Assembly (NCBI GenBank): GCA_964035575.1
Contig: OZ037859.1
Span: 372,001 to 436,000 of the forward strand
Reading direction: 5' to 3'
Source: Rhynchopus sp. YZ270_cl-10
Lineage: Eukaryota; Euglenozoa; Diplonemea; Diplonemida; Diplonemidae
DNA length: 64,000 bases
Shown: piece after piece, positions 51,991-61,790 of the stretch
Layout: the number at the start of each line of letters is the position of its first letter
Position numbering within the stretch: the first letter of the stretch is position 1
Notes under the pieces: model-generated
The model's input: only the letters and a program-made list of their open reading frames with translations
Told to the model about the DNA's origin: nothing
The model's database searches: none
Translations under genes and position numbers: made by a program

Positions 51991-52211
51991 GTTATATTTG
52001 TTTCTTCCCGCAACACATTTGTAATCTCCGCAAACCCTTAATATTTTTCCTCAAAAATCCTGCCATTTTTTTTACCCCACACTCGCATTACAAATTCTCA
52101 AAAAAGAAAAACAGGATAGTTACAACGGGGGAGGGATGGGGTGGGGTTGCTATACAAAAGAGAACAAACTCTCTTTTTTTCTCTCTCTGTGTGTGTGTGT
52201 TTTTTTTTAGT
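51991..52211. other. 3-prime flank of the histidine-phosphatase gene
   Basis: AT-rich spacer with a (GT)n run at 52187-52200; nothing else seen. Confidence 0.4.
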
Positions 52212-53716
52212 TTACACCCAATCCCCGTGGAGTACTTCGATTGTTTCTGGCACAATGCGGAAGGCGTTGACGAGCGTTTTGTTGCCGCGCTGGATTTTGA
52301 AGCGGACGACGCCGCAGTTGGAGAGCTTGCTCTTCATGGCACGCTTTGCCTGCTCGGGGAGTGCGCCGCGCTCGTCAATGTACTCCTGGAAGAACTTCTT
52401 GAAGTACAGTGAGTGTCCCACAACAATGACACGCCCCTCCTCACACGAGAACGCGAACTTCAAAAAGATGTTCAGCCTCTTCACTGCCCGCTCATGCCAT
52501 CTCTTGCTGCCAAAGTTGAACTTCGCGTCCAACAACTCCGTGAACGGACAGGAAACCTTCGGGCTCTCCTTTGCCGGAGTCAAACACAATGTGTCCACAT
52601 TACGCGCAGCCTCCTGCAGGCAGGAATACACATACACTGGCTCTCTCGATTTCTGTTACAAAGAAGTGGTGTAAGAAGGTAAGAAAAAAACTTTTGAAAA
52701 TAAACCTGCTTCGCCTTCGGCGGCTCATGTCATGGTGGACCCCTCAGAAGGCTAGGCGTCGTATGTGTGTTGTGTTGTGTTGGTTGGTATACCTCCAATC
52801 TCGGCGCGAGTCCGAGCAAAGCGGTTTGCACACATCTTCTCAGATTCGAGGTAAAGATGATCGATCTGGCGCGGGCGTCGGTTGCCGGGCCCTGCAAAAG
52901 AGAGAAGGTGGTTTTGATTGTTTTTTTTTTCTCCAAAAAAGTTGAGCCATACCTGTTCTGCCAGAACTGCGAGGGCAGGGTTACGACGCACCGCATCTGC
53001 GAGAGTGGCGTTCTGCTTGGTGCCTGTGGCGCCAAGGCCAGAGTCGAGGAAGACGGATTTGTTCTGTGAAGAGAGTTTTGTTATTACTACCTCACCTCTC
53101 ACACCGAATGCAAGGGAAGCAACACGGGAGTGTGGAAAATCTTTGTAACGTACCTTGAAGGGGAGACAGAAGAGCTCGCGTACAATGCCCACGAAGAGAC
53201 GTGGCAGCAGCATCGCCTTGCCTCTGTTGAAGATCTCATTCCACTCCGACTCGCCGTGGCGAATGAAGATGAGCTCCTTCTCGACAACGTCGGTCTCGTT
53301 GGTGAGGTTGCTGGGGCGGGTCTGGTTCGTGCGGTCCGTTGCGGCAACCTTGGACTCACGGCATGCAAAGAAATGGCTGTTGAGACAATATTTCATAAAA
53401 TATCAACATATCTAGCCGTTTGTAAATTATTAGAGTCCAATAATGACATTATTAGATTAGTAGAGTATTAGAGTATCAGTGTTACATACATCATCCCGGC
53501 ACAGTAGCACCGCGCCTTAAAGGCAAGACCTTGGAACGGAGGCAAATATGACGCCACATAGCAGACGAGCATCAAGAGCGCAAGGTGCAGCACCAACATC
53601 TCGGGGTCCTTGTCTGCCAGGAGCACCTTGTCGTACACAACGCCAAGCCCAACCCGCAGTGCGCTGTCCGCCGCATCTGCACCCTCTTCGGTTACGGATC
53701 CCCCCCAGAATGACAT
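52212..53716 (-). CDS. Histidine-phosphatase (phosphoglycerate-mutase-like) protein, five exons
   Basis: 366 aa from exons 53490-53716, 53154-53376, 52953-53063, 52793-52891 and 52212-52652. All four introns are GT-AG (GTATGT, GTACGT, GTATGG, GTATAC donors; acceptors AACAG, TCACAG, TTGCAG, AACAG) and the frame joins at each. The exon 1 product has a hydrophobic stretch (VLHLALLMLVCYVASYLPPF), a likely membrane anchor. The catalytic loop ELIFIRHGESEWNEIF (phospho-accepting His in RHGE) is in exon 2, the TSNLRRCVQTALLGL part in exon 4 and the second His in VIVVGHSLYFKKFF in exon 5. Fits the broad phosphatase branch of the superfamily rather than glycolytic PGM, being long, interrupted and membrane-linked. 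Substrate unknown. Start chosen at the first ATG after the CCCCTACAG acceptor. Confidence 0.88.
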
Positions 53717-54223
53717 GGTGTTTCCAATACCCAGCAGGGACACCCCTTACCCCTTGCTGTCTGTAGGGGTGTTTTTTGGGTAATAAATTGTAGTTGTTGA
53801 TCCAGGCATCGACTGACCCACGTACGATGCCAGCCATCCGGATGAAAGCATTAAGTACCCTGCGGCACAGAAAGGTGTGAAAAGGAAACCTAATGGCTTG
53901 CCCGTACCGTAAGAGAACGAGGGAGGTACACAACGGCTCGTCGGTCGCTGTAGAGTTGTGAGCTTATCGGTACTCCCATTCGCTTTAACCCAACTCTTAG
54001 TGAACAAAAAGAATGGGGTGTGAAGTGCAGATGGAGAAAAGTGAAGTGCAGATTGGGGATAGGGGTGGTGTTGTTTTAAAAATGTACCTTTTTTTTTGCT
54101 TTTACTTCGTTGTTGAGCGGGGGTGCCCCCCCAAAAAATGCCCCCAAAAAAAAAAATCTAAAGGAAAGGCTAGAGGGGCCACAAATATTCCCCAAAGTGG
54201 AGGTGAGTTTTTTGTATTATTGC
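53717..54223. other. Spacer with a family D repeat
   Basis: Family D at 53789-53895; the rest is AT-rich with poly-C/poly-A runs. Confidence 0.5.
53789..53895 (-). repeat. Family D repeat, longest copy
   Basis: TTGTAGTTGTTGATCCAGGC, ATCGACTGACCCACGTACG, GCCAGCCATCCGGATGAAAG, then TACCCTGCGGCACAGAAAG and GGAAACCTAATGG. The minus strand shows GGCATCG-TA-CGTGGGTCAGTCG, like a tRNA acceptor strand and D-arm. Confidence 0.85.
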
Positions 54224-54934
54224 CTATTCCGACTCGAACATCTTTTTGTAGACAGACTGTTGCGCTTTGCTTTGGCGGGCTTCCTCTTTTGTTAGGAGCG
54301 TCATTTGGTGCGACACAAGGGAGGGGTCGTCCTTGGCAACCTTCTCAAAGTCGCTGCGCGCACGTTCGCAGTCGTGCTTTGCGAGATACGCCACCCCGCG
54401 ACGGAAATACGCCTTCGTGAACTTCTCATCAATTTCAAGTGCATCATTCGCGTGCTTGATTGCGCCTACAAGGGAGATGTGTGAAATTTGAAACACAAAG
54501 CCTTCTCGTGTACATTTAGTGTGATAATAAAGGGGGGGGTTGTTAGATGCTGAGAGGCTTGAAAATTTCTGTGGAAGCTTTTGATGGGGATAAACTGTGG
54601 GCTTCTGCAACAAAAAAAAAAAAATCCAGCCAAACATACCATCCCAATCCTCGAGCTTCAGGCGTGCCTGCGCGATGTTGCTGTTGAGGACCACGGCGAG
54701 CTGTTTGGCATCTGCTGTCTCCGCCTCTGTGAGGGGCGCCTGCTGCGGCCCGCCAAGCATGTTCACGATGCCATCGGTGCTCTTCGTTGGGAGGTGCGCC
54801 TTCACAAACATGAGTCCCTGCTTGTACTGGAAGCTCGCCTGCTTGAAGCTGCCCTCCTTCAGCTTTGCGTTTCCTGCCTCCTTTTGCGCAAGCGCCTTTG
54901 CAAGGTGATCCGAGAACTGTACCCTCGACGCCAT
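54224..54934 (-). CDS. TPR protein, two exons
   Basis: 178 aa from exon 1 54640-54934 and exon 2 54224-54465; intron 54466-54639, GTATGT...CTTGTAG, joining KLEDWDG-AIKHANDALEI in frame. Three tetratricopeptide repeats are visible: AKALAQKEAGNAKLKEG with KQASFQYKQGLMFV; AVVLNSNIAQARLKLEDW; ALEIDEKFTKAYFRRGVAYL with FEKVAKDDPSL. The pattern (YFRRGVAYLA, carboxylate-clamp-type Lys/Asn/Arg positions) resembles the TPR module of FKBP- and Hsp90-co-chaperone proteins, but no isomerase domain is attached. Probably a small cytosolic co-chaperone. The start follows a C/A-rich tract and AACAG about 25 nt upstream. Confidence 0.85.
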   Translation of the reverse strand: MASRVQFSDHLAKALAQKEAGNAKLKEGSFKQASFQYKQGLMFVKAHLPTKSTDGIVNMLGGPQQAPLTEAETADAKQLAVVLNSNIAQARLKLEDWDGMFGWIFFFLLQKPTVYPHQKLPQKFSSLSASNNPPLYYHTKCTREGFVFQISHISLVGAIKHANDALEIDEKFTKAYFRRGVAYLAKHDCERARSDFEKVAKDDPSLVSHQMTLLTKEEARQSKAQQSVYKKMFESE

Positions 54935-55764
54935 GGTTGTGTTCCCTTGTTGTCCTGCCTGTTGGGTTTGGGTGGGGTGGGTGGTGAAGTAGAGATGAGA
55001 CTGTGGTGGGCAATGTGGAAAAATATGGATAAAATTTTGTAAAAGACACCATAAAATTGCCAGTTGTTTTTTTACTGAGAGTTTGGTGCGATTCAGGGGG
55101 TACGGACAACCCACGGAAGAACCACGGGGGAACCACGGAGAATCCGTCTGGGTGATCACACCAGAGCAGGCCTGACGCTAAACAGTTACGAAAATCGCAC
55201 TTTTAGGGCTTGTAATTCGGGTTTTTTTACGGGTTTTTTTTACACAGGAATCAGGGGCATTTTTCGACCCTGGTCCATGTCTGGTGGTGAAAATCATGAT
55301 TTTTTTTGCCCACATGATACGTTTCGAACACACTTATCGCTAAATATGCCGTTTTCCCCGAAAATTTTGAAACCCCCACGTCCAATTTCTTTCCATGCAC
55401 TCAAGAAGAAAGCGTTCGCGAAGAAGTGTGGATTCGTGGCGAAACAAACAAATAAAAAAAAGAAAAAGAGGGGGAAAAAGAAAAAGAAAAACAAGATGAA
55501 CAAGCCATCTTCTGTGGAGAGTTCGCTTCGTACAGAAAGTTTGGTAAAGAGTTGTATAAGCACCAAGCCTCTGTACGCGTTAAATCACCACCACAGAGCG
55601 CTCATTCATATCATTTTAAAACTGTAAATACTTGTTTCATATACTAACTATTCTACTGAATAGATGGTATAATAGGGTGCGCTAAAGGTAAATACAAAAG
55701 AGCGAGTGGACAAAGGGGTGAGACCACACATTGTCTTGTCCAGACTAGAGTTAATCGCCTCCCA
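54935..55764. other. Spacer upstream of the TPR gene
   Basis: No gene seen. At 55633-55690 is a repeat (TTTCATATACTAACTATTC, ACTGAATAGATGG, AATAGGGTGCGCTAAA) that recurs at 60468-60530. The AAGAAA-rich tract 55445-55500 is low complexity. Confidence 0.5.
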
Positions 55765-56261
55765 CTACCGTGTTTGGTTTGCATTTTCGGAGCAATCCCA
55801 GCATGTGGTAGGGCCGATTCGACTACTCCAGTAGTGGGGCTGCGACTCCTGGAAAGGAGGCACCGTGTCCGCGACCTCGCCTGAGCAGTGCGTCGCCACG
55901 AAGAGTTGGAAGTAGCGCTCCATCGCGAGGACCAGCGCAACGGAGTCTGCCTCTGCCAGCAGCATCTCCTCCCACGCACTGTCCGCCTCCGCACGCCCCA
56001 CACGGCTGTCCTCCACACGGTCCAGCCGCCCCGCTTCGTCCAGCAGATATGCACACATCTCCTCCTCCTCGTCCGCATCCGCATCAGCAGCACGCCTCTG
56101 CCACACAGCACCCTTCCGCGACAGAATGTCCTTCAAGAAGTGCACCGGATGGTTCCCCTTCGCCCGCAGGATTTCTACGCTCGCCACCTTCGCCTTAAAC
56201 GCGCTGGGGGTGTCGCTGAAGGGCGCCGGGTCCGCCCCAGGAAGCAGTGGTAGCCCACTTT
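55765..56261 (-). CDS. 3-prime exon of an unrecognised gene
   Basis: Open from the acceptor TTGGTCTACAAAG (about 56261) to a stop at 55765; about 165 aa beginning GLPLLPGADPAPFSDTPSAF. The 5-prime exon(s) must lie further right; I could not place them, because the nearby donor GAGGAG-GTACC does not keep an open frame with a Met. The product is acidic and helical (ADADADEEEEMCAYLLDEAG; DSAWEEMLLAEADSVALVL) and ends WSSRIGPTTCWDCSENANQ, with a CWDC pair that could bind metal. High GC, matching true genes. No family recognised. Confidence 0.55.
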
Positions 56262-56698
56262 GTAGACCAACAAGAAAAACAAAGGAAGAGTCACGGTACC
56301 TCCTCGGAGGCCCAGTAAAAATAATATTATTAAGATATAATTTTCAATAGAAAGATGGAGCATTATCCACCAGTAAAAAAATTATTATTTCGTGTAAAAG
56401 GACCAACTGCAGTGTGTTGATATCGCAGCTCTACTAAGGTGCCACTTTTACCTGTACACTACGCAGCTGGTGTGTTTCCAAGGTTCAAAAAAGCAAAAAA
56501 ATAGAAACTAACTTCCGGTTCTGAATAAAAAGAAAACAATGAAAAACAACTTTTTCGTTTATCGCTCCGCAAGCTTGTTGTGTTTTTCGCTGAAGTGTGT
56601 GTTGTATGAGAGAGAAAAAATAATGAGTGAGAAAACACAAGCTGGCGGGCACGCACCTTCCGTCGTTTCTATTTCCTATTGTCAAGTACCTTGATTTA

Positions 56699-56738
<40 letters not shown>

Positions 56739-56984
56739 AAATAACACAGGGAAGTTCCTAAGTGGGACCGAGAACATGAAATTCTGGATTTTAGTTTTTT
56801 TTTTCCTTTTTTTTTTTCCTTTTTTTCCTTAGGGGGCTTTCTTGTGGTTTCTGGTGGGTTTCACTGTAGGTGACACACCACCAGTGTGGTGAAATGGTCG
56901 AAACTCTCAAAAGCAAGAGTTTTCAGGGGGCAAGAAAAAAAAATTGACAACAAAATCCTTCACTGTCCAGGGCTGTACCCCCAA

Positions 56985-57120
56985 TTTTTTTTTTGCCTGC
57001 GGCGCCATTTTTCATTTTTTGCTCTGCAAAAAAGGGTTCGTTGGAAGCTAGATTTTTACACTGTACTCAAATTTTTTTGCCTGCGGCGCCATTTATATTA
57101 TTTTTTGCTCCGCAAAAAGA
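56985..57120 (-). repeat. GCGGAGC/GCGCCGCAGGC hairpin repeat, inverted copy
   Basis: Reverse complement of 50828-50986: TTGCCTGCGGCGCCATTTTT, CATTTTTTGCTCTGCAAAAA, CTAGATTTTTACACTGTAC, and TTTTTGCTCCGCAAAAA. Confidence 0.8.
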
Positions 57121-57190
57121 GAAGTGCAACGCCTCACCGTTCATCGGCGGAAGCACTGGTTCCACGGGTTATCGAACCCCAGAGAGCACT
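57119..57190 (-). repeat. Family B repeat, long copy with tRNA-like part
   Basis: GAGAAGTGCAACGCCTCACC, GTTCATCGGCGGAAGCACTG and GGGTTATCGAACCCC. On the minus strand GGGGTTCGATAACCC resembles a tRNA B box; CGCGGTAACCGCG about 40 nt 5-prime of it could be an A-box remnant. Confidence 0.75.
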
Positions 57191-57870
57191 TCATTGGCAT
57201 GCACGCGGTTACCGCGAGGGAGCGTGTATGCAGGTACAAAATCACTGCCCCATCCAAATAATATTCCCAACGTCTTTGGGGATCCCCTTGCATTTTGCAG
57301 CCAAAAATGCAACTAGACCAAAGCAAAAAGTTCCGCGCGAGTGTAGCGCGCCCGGGTTTGGGACCCCTTTTTGAATTTCGAGGGGCGGTTAAAGTGGGCC
57401 CAGAATCACAGTTCTGACACTCATTTAGCATTGTGAGCAACTCACTAGTGGTCGTAACCAAAATTTGTATCAATCAAGAACTTGTCCATTTTCTCGAAAT
57501 GACCCCACTACAGTGAGGGTAGAGCTCGGAAAGCCCGAAAAAGGGCAAAAAACCCCACCCAAAAAAAGGAAAAAAACGGGAACATAAATCCAGAATTTTG
57601 CTGTTTTTTCCGAGAACAAGGAACAACCCTGAAATAACACGATCAAAAGGCAGGAAAAAGTAGCAACAAAAAGCTGTGGAAAGAAATGCGAAGCTTTTTG
57701 ACAGTCTGCTTAAAACTCACAACACATAGCTTCGCGAAGTCCGTTTTCTTTCCCCCCAGTAATTCCCTACTGGCAGCTTACAGTTGAAAATAGCATGTTT
57801 TTAGGTACTTCTTAGCGTGGGCTGTGCCGCGCAAGTAAATTGTAAAACACTTTACAGTACTGAAAAACAC

Positions 57871-59235
57871 CTAAGTACACTTCCGGTGCACAATGCTCGG
57901 TCCAGCTTCGTCATACTCCCCCTTCGAAATCCACATTTCCTCAAACGTGGACAGGGATGAAAGGATAGATCCTCCGATCCACACTGAGTACTTCCTCTCA
58001 GGAGGGGCAATGACCTTGATTGTCATCGAGTCTGGTGCCAGGTTCTTTAGTTCTTTCTGCGTACGTTCCGCAACCCCTTCAAACATTGTGTTCCCACCTG
58101 CAAATACTATGTTGTTGTACAAGTCTTTGCGGATGTCCACATCGCACTTCATGATGCTGCTAAAAATAAGCTTGTGAAGTCCTTCCTGCTCCAACCCGAT
58201 CAAATGAGGATTGAAGAGAATCTCAGGTGCCCTGAAGCGCTCGCTACCGACAGTGATGACCTGTCCGTCGGGAAGTTCGTAGTCCTGTTCCAGATCACTG
58301 CTTTGTGTACTTTTGCGGCTTTCGTCATCGAAGTCATTTGCAACATATGCCAGTTTCTCTTTGATGTCCCTCACAACCTCTTTTTCAGCAGTCGTCGTGA
58401 ACGAGTACCCACGTTCGCTCAGCAACTTCTGCATATACTCGGTGACGTCACGTCCTCCAAGATCCAGTCTCAGCACAGCGTGTGGCAACGCGTACCCTTC
58501 GTAGATGGGCACAACATATGTAACGGACCCACCAGATTCCACCACTACTCCTGTGGTACGTCCCGACGCGTAGAGTGCAAGTACTGCTTGGATGGAAACG
58601 TAAAATGACGGTACATTGAATGTTTCAAACATGATCTGTGTCATCTTTTCACGGTTTGCTTTTGGGTTCAGCGGGGCCTCGGTCAGCAGCATACCATGTC
58701 TCTCTGGTGCAACCCTGAGCTCGTTGTAAAACGTGTGATGCCACACCGCCTCCATGTCGGCCCAGTTCGTCACAATCCCATGCTCAATAGGGTATTTTAG
58801 TCCAAGGACTCCACTCTTTGCTTGGGCTTCGTCTCCTACGTACACGTCTTTCTGACCCATCCCCACCATCACACCTTGGTGCTTGGGACGTCCAACAATG
58901 CTTGGGAACACCGCACGCGGCGCGTCGTCTCCAGAAAAACCGGCTTTGATCGTTGTAGCGCCGTTGTCAATTACACATGCTCTCGCGTCCTCTTCCGCGA
59001 GAGCATGCCCAGCACGCTGCCGCTGCTTCCTCGCTCTGCTCTTCTCCCGCATCACTTCCCGCGCATACTCAAGGTGGTGCCTTGTGATTGAAGCAGTCGA
59101 GTTGTTCCCGAGACGCAGGCGGTACCCAGAAGAGCCGTCCTCACGCCTGTGCAGCACCACACGCCCACCAGGCACATCCGCGACAGCACACACCGCCGCA
59201 ACCAGCCCAGCCAGCACAGGACGCAGAACTGTCAT
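57871..59235 (-). CDS. Actin-family protein with signal peptide and altered nucleotide site
   Basis: 454 aa, one exon. Residues 1-19 ([18 protein letters not shown] core) form a typical signal peptide; residues 20-86 are a novel extension with two overlapping N-glycosylation sequons at 44-47 and a basic patch ([12 protein letters not shown]). From about 87 the chain is actin, aligning with no gap in the first half at an offset of 79: Asp90 (D11), Lys97 (K18), Gln216 (Q137) are kept, but Ser14 and Gly15 are Ala93 and Thr94, Asp154 is Glu233, Asp157 is Gly236, Gly158 is Ser237 and His161 is Tyr240. These are phosphate- and magnesium-contacting positions, so ATP hydrolysis is predicted weak or absent. 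The C-terminus ([10 protein letters not shown]) is conventional. Targeting to the secretory path is inferred; a membrane-anchored form is possible. Not a standard Arp subfamily that I recognise. Confidence 0.9.
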   Translation of the reverse strand: MTVLRPVLAGLVAAVCAVADVPGGRVVLHRREDGSSGYRLRLGNNSTASITRHHLEYAREVMREKSRARKQRQRAGHALAEEDARACVIDNGATTIKAGFSGDDAPRAVFPSIVGRPKHQGVMVGMGQKDVYVGDEAQAKSGVLGLKYPIEHGIVTNWADMEAVWHHTFYNELRVAPERHGMLLTEAPLNPKANREKMTQIMFETFNVPSFYVSIQAVLALYASGRTTGVVVESGGSVTYVVPIYEGYALPHAVLRLDLGGRDVTEYMQKLLSERGYSFTTTAEKEVVRDIKEKLAYVANDFDDESRKSTQSSDLEQDYELPDGQVITVGSERFRAPEILFNPHLIGLEQEGLHKLIFSSIMKCDVDIRKDLYNNIVFAGGNTMFEGVAERTQKELKNLAPDSMTIKVIAPPERKYSVWIGGSILSSLSTFEEMWISKGEYDEAGPSIVHRKCT

Positions 59236-60046
59236 GTTTGTGTGTGTGACTCAGGCCTGACGCTATATAAATGTCGCCACAGGCGAAAAAAATTTTGGGT
59301 ACGGTGTAAAAATATAGCTTTTTACACCACGCCGAGGAAACACCTCACAACCCAGCTGGGAAAACTGACCCCCCCCCAACCGGCCCAAAAAATACACTGG
59401 AACGTAGGGATGTAGGAATAAAAAGAGGGAGGGAAAAATGGAGTCTTTTTTTTGTTTTCCTGAACTATAGGCATCATAGCTATGGCAACCGACAGTGATG
59501 GAATGCAGACAGCGTCTGCACATTTTCATCACTGCGCTATGGGGGTTGGGGGTTGGGAAGGAATGTTGCAATGAATGAGCCTTGCGGACACGCATCTTTA
59601 GAAAAGTGAATATGACGGTGTAGAAAATATCGCTTTTTTGAGTTTGTCACAATCATTTTTCAGGGGGAGGGTAAAGTTTGCTTTCTTCACGGCGGGGTCC
59701 AACCTCTGAGCTGAACTAAAAGCTGGAGTCTCAACTAGAGGGGTGTGTGGGCACCCCCGAAAAGCGGGTGTGGCACACCCGAAAAAATGGGTGGCTATGT
59801 GAAAAATAATGTGAAAAATACACATTTTTTTCCACCTAATTTTGAATTTGGTGGGGTTTGGTATTATGCAGTATACTTGGACCACATGGTCGATTGCGTG
59901 GCAGCAGTGGTCACAGACGCTGCCTCCGCTTGCTGGAAAATTTAGATTGAAAAAGGGAGTTCATTGCCCACCTGGACCGACTCCAACCTGGGCGGACTCC
60001 ACCGTGCGAGAAGGGGGGAAAAAACTATGAGAAAAAAGGGGTTGAT
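59236..60046. other. Spacer upstream of the actin-like gene
   Basis: Part of the GCGGAGC repeat family at 59268-59330 (GTCGCCACAGGCG, GGGTACGGTGTAAAAATATA). No gene seen; the stretch 59880-60000 has moderate GC without a frame of note. Confidence 0.45.
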
Positions 60047-60079
60047 AAGATGAATCTAGACCTCTATTTAGTCATCTAA
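60047..60079 (-). repeat. Family A hairpin repeat
   Basis: AAGATGAATCTAGACCTC then TATTTAGTCATCTAAAG. The outer stem AGATGA/TCATCT is fully paired here though the sequence differs from other copies. Confidence 0.75.
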
Positions 60080-60267
60080 AGAAGAAGAAAAATGCGGAGA
60101 GAACGTACGTCTCTGCAAAGGTCCATGCGTTGCGTGTATCCTCAGTGGAAAGGGCGGACGACACTGCGCCAAATGAATTTGGTCGCAGAACCTATTAACT
60201 CTTTTCTCACTCTCTTCTCATCACACTTTTCATGTAATGAGGGGGGATATGACATTGAAAAAAAATT

Positions 60268-60530
60268 ATTTCATATACTTTCTTTTCTTAACGAAACGAA
60301 AAGAAAGCAAAGAAAAAGAAACCAATAATACGAATTTGCAAAGCACAAACAGACACAGTGAGGGAAGGGAGGGGGAGGAGACCTGACTACAGACAGAATA
60401 AGTCAGGATTGGTGGACAATAGCTACTCTACCGTTGAACGGCAATCCGCAAAGGAAAAAAAATGAATAAATTATTTCATATACGTTCTATTCTACTGAAT
60501 AGAAGGTACAATAGGGTGCGCTAAATGTAC
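60268..60530. repeat. Two TTCATATAC hairpin repeats
   Basis: TTATTTCATATACTTTCTTT with CTTAACGAAACGAAAAG (60268-60325), and TTATTTCATATACGTTC with TATTCTACTGAATAGAAGG (60468-60530), the latter matching 55633-55690. Confidence 0.7.
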
Positions 60531-60567
60531 CCAAAACGCAAAAAAAAAAAAAAAGAAGAAAAAAGTT

Positions 60568-60672
60568 CACTTGAAATACAAAACCCGCTCGGCAGTACCT
60601 TGGTACATAACCGGTTCCGGGTGGGAACCGCAACCATGCAGTCCTACATCCATTTCGAGATTAACATCTGAT
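60568..60672 (-). repeat. Family C repeat
   Basis: TTGAAATACAAAACCCGCTC, CAGTACCTTGGTACATAACC and CATGCAGTCCTACATCC; the minus strand ends TCAAGTGAACTTTTTTC. Confidence 0.8.
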
Positions 60673-60683
60673 AAAAGGTTGAC

Positions 60684-60717
60684 AAGATGAACAAGACCTC
60701 ATGTGCGTACACATCTT
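60684..60717 (-). repeat. Family A variant hairpin repeat
   Basis: AAGATGAACAAGACCTCATG then TGCGTACACATCTT. Confidence 0.6.
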
Positions 60718-60771
60718 AAAAATGAAAGCTGGACAGGTGGCATTACCTTGAAGTGCACCACATGGTTGTTT

Positions 60772-60820
60772 TGATAAATTGTTGGAGTAGTGTAGTTGCC
60801 ACAGTTGTGCAATCTCCACT
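60772..60820 (-). repeat. Family E repeat
   Basis: GATAAATTGTTGGAGTAGTG, TAGTTGCCACAGTTGTGC and AATCTCCACT. Confidence 0.7.
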
Positions 60821-61085
60821 GTATTTTTGATAACGAACACGAAGGGGAAATGAGGGGGGAAATGGAGGGGGGTCATTGGGTCCGAACGAGGAGAAAGGGT
60901 TGTCGGACACAAGGGGTCATGAATAAAGAAAAGGATGGCAATATGAGCCTGGGCACAGTGATTAGACACCTTCAAAAAAGAAAAAGGAAAAGAAAGAAAA
61001 ATAACAAGGAGGGGAGCTGAAACTGAACGCACAAAAATCACGTCGACAAAAAAAGAACGCTTTCCATGAGTAGCAAAGAAAAGGA
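60821..61085. other. Purine-rich spacer
   Basis: G/A-rich; no feature seen. Confidence 0.4.
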
Positions 61086-61150
61086 ATAGTTGATGCAGGC
61101 ACACCTCCGATTGACCCACGTATGATGCCAGCCATTCGGATGCAGGCACA
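61086..61150 (-). repeat. Family D repeat fragment
   Basis: ATAGTTGATGCAGGCACACC, TCCGATTGACCCACGTATG and GCCAGCCATTCGGATG. Confidence 0.75.
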
Positions 61151-61428
61151 AAAGTATATTTGTGGCCCGTCATGTATCTGTTTATGTGCACATCTATTCC
61201 GAAAACGAATAAAGTATTTCGACATATTGGTGCTCCTGAAAACCCCATTTGCGTACTTGTTGCGCACTTTGTGCGCGAGAAAAAAAATACAGGAATACCC
61301 TATATTGCGTACTTGTTGCGTAGTTGTTGCGTATTTGGTATTTTTTATTTCAGGAGCACCACATATGCAATCAATAAATTGATAGCACAGGAGGAGGGAT
61401 CAACAAAAAATGTTCCCACGAATAAAGA

Positions 61429-61459
61429 AAAGATGAATGTGCCTCTCGGACACACCTTT
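61429..61459 (-). repeat. Family A variant hairpin repeat
   Basis: AAAGATGAATGTGCCTCTCG then GACACACCTTTT; the inner stem is TGTG/CACA where classic A copies have CTAAGC/GCTTAG. Confidence 0.65.
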
Positions 61460-61610
61460 TACCACAATCGTTATCGACGGAACACTCAACTGAGCCACAA
61501 CAGAGGTCAATAAACGCTGTTGGCAGTGTCATTGGGTGGTGAAACTGCGAACAAGCAGGAGACCTCTGTCGGATACCGCCGCTATGTCTCGTATAGAGGG
61601 ACAAAGGTTT

Positions 61611-61705
61611 GACTTGAAATACAAAACCTCCTGACAATGTACCTTGGTACATGACCGGTACCCCAACCATGCAGTCCTACATCCATTTCGTGGTTTACAT
61701 CTGAT
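61611..61705 (-). repeat. Family C repeat
   Basis: TGACTTGAAATACAAAACCT, AATGTACCTTGGTACATGAC and CATGCAGTCCTACATCC, then GTGGTTTACATCTGAT. Directly followed by a family B copy. Confidence 0.8.
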
Positions 61706-61710
61706 AAAAA

Positions 61711-61790
61711 GAGAAGTTGAAAGTGCAAAACGCCTCACCTTACATCGGACGCAAGGTACTGCTTCTCCGCGGGTTATCTAACCCCAGAGA
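61711..61790 (-). repeat. Family B repeat, long copy with tRNA-like part
   Basis: GAGAAGTTGAAAGTGCAAAA, CGCCTCACCTTACATCGG and CTTCTCCGCGGGTTATC. The minus strand holds TTCTCTGGGGTTAGATAACC with TTCTC/GAGAA flanking pairs. Confidence 0.75.

Larger units (their letters stand above)
56270..57870. other. Repeat-rich spacer, may hide a 5-prime exon
   Basis: Contains a 37-nt A run (56699-56736), the GCGGAGC repeat (56985-57120), family B (57119-57190) and a CATTTTCTCGAAATGACCCC motif (57488). No full gene seen. Confidence 0.5.

Noticed and set aside
57150-57190. Possible tRNA gene on the minus strand, from GGGGTTCGATAACCC
   Set aside because: No closed acceptor stem or anticodon arm at the right distance, and the same motif recurs within family B repeats.
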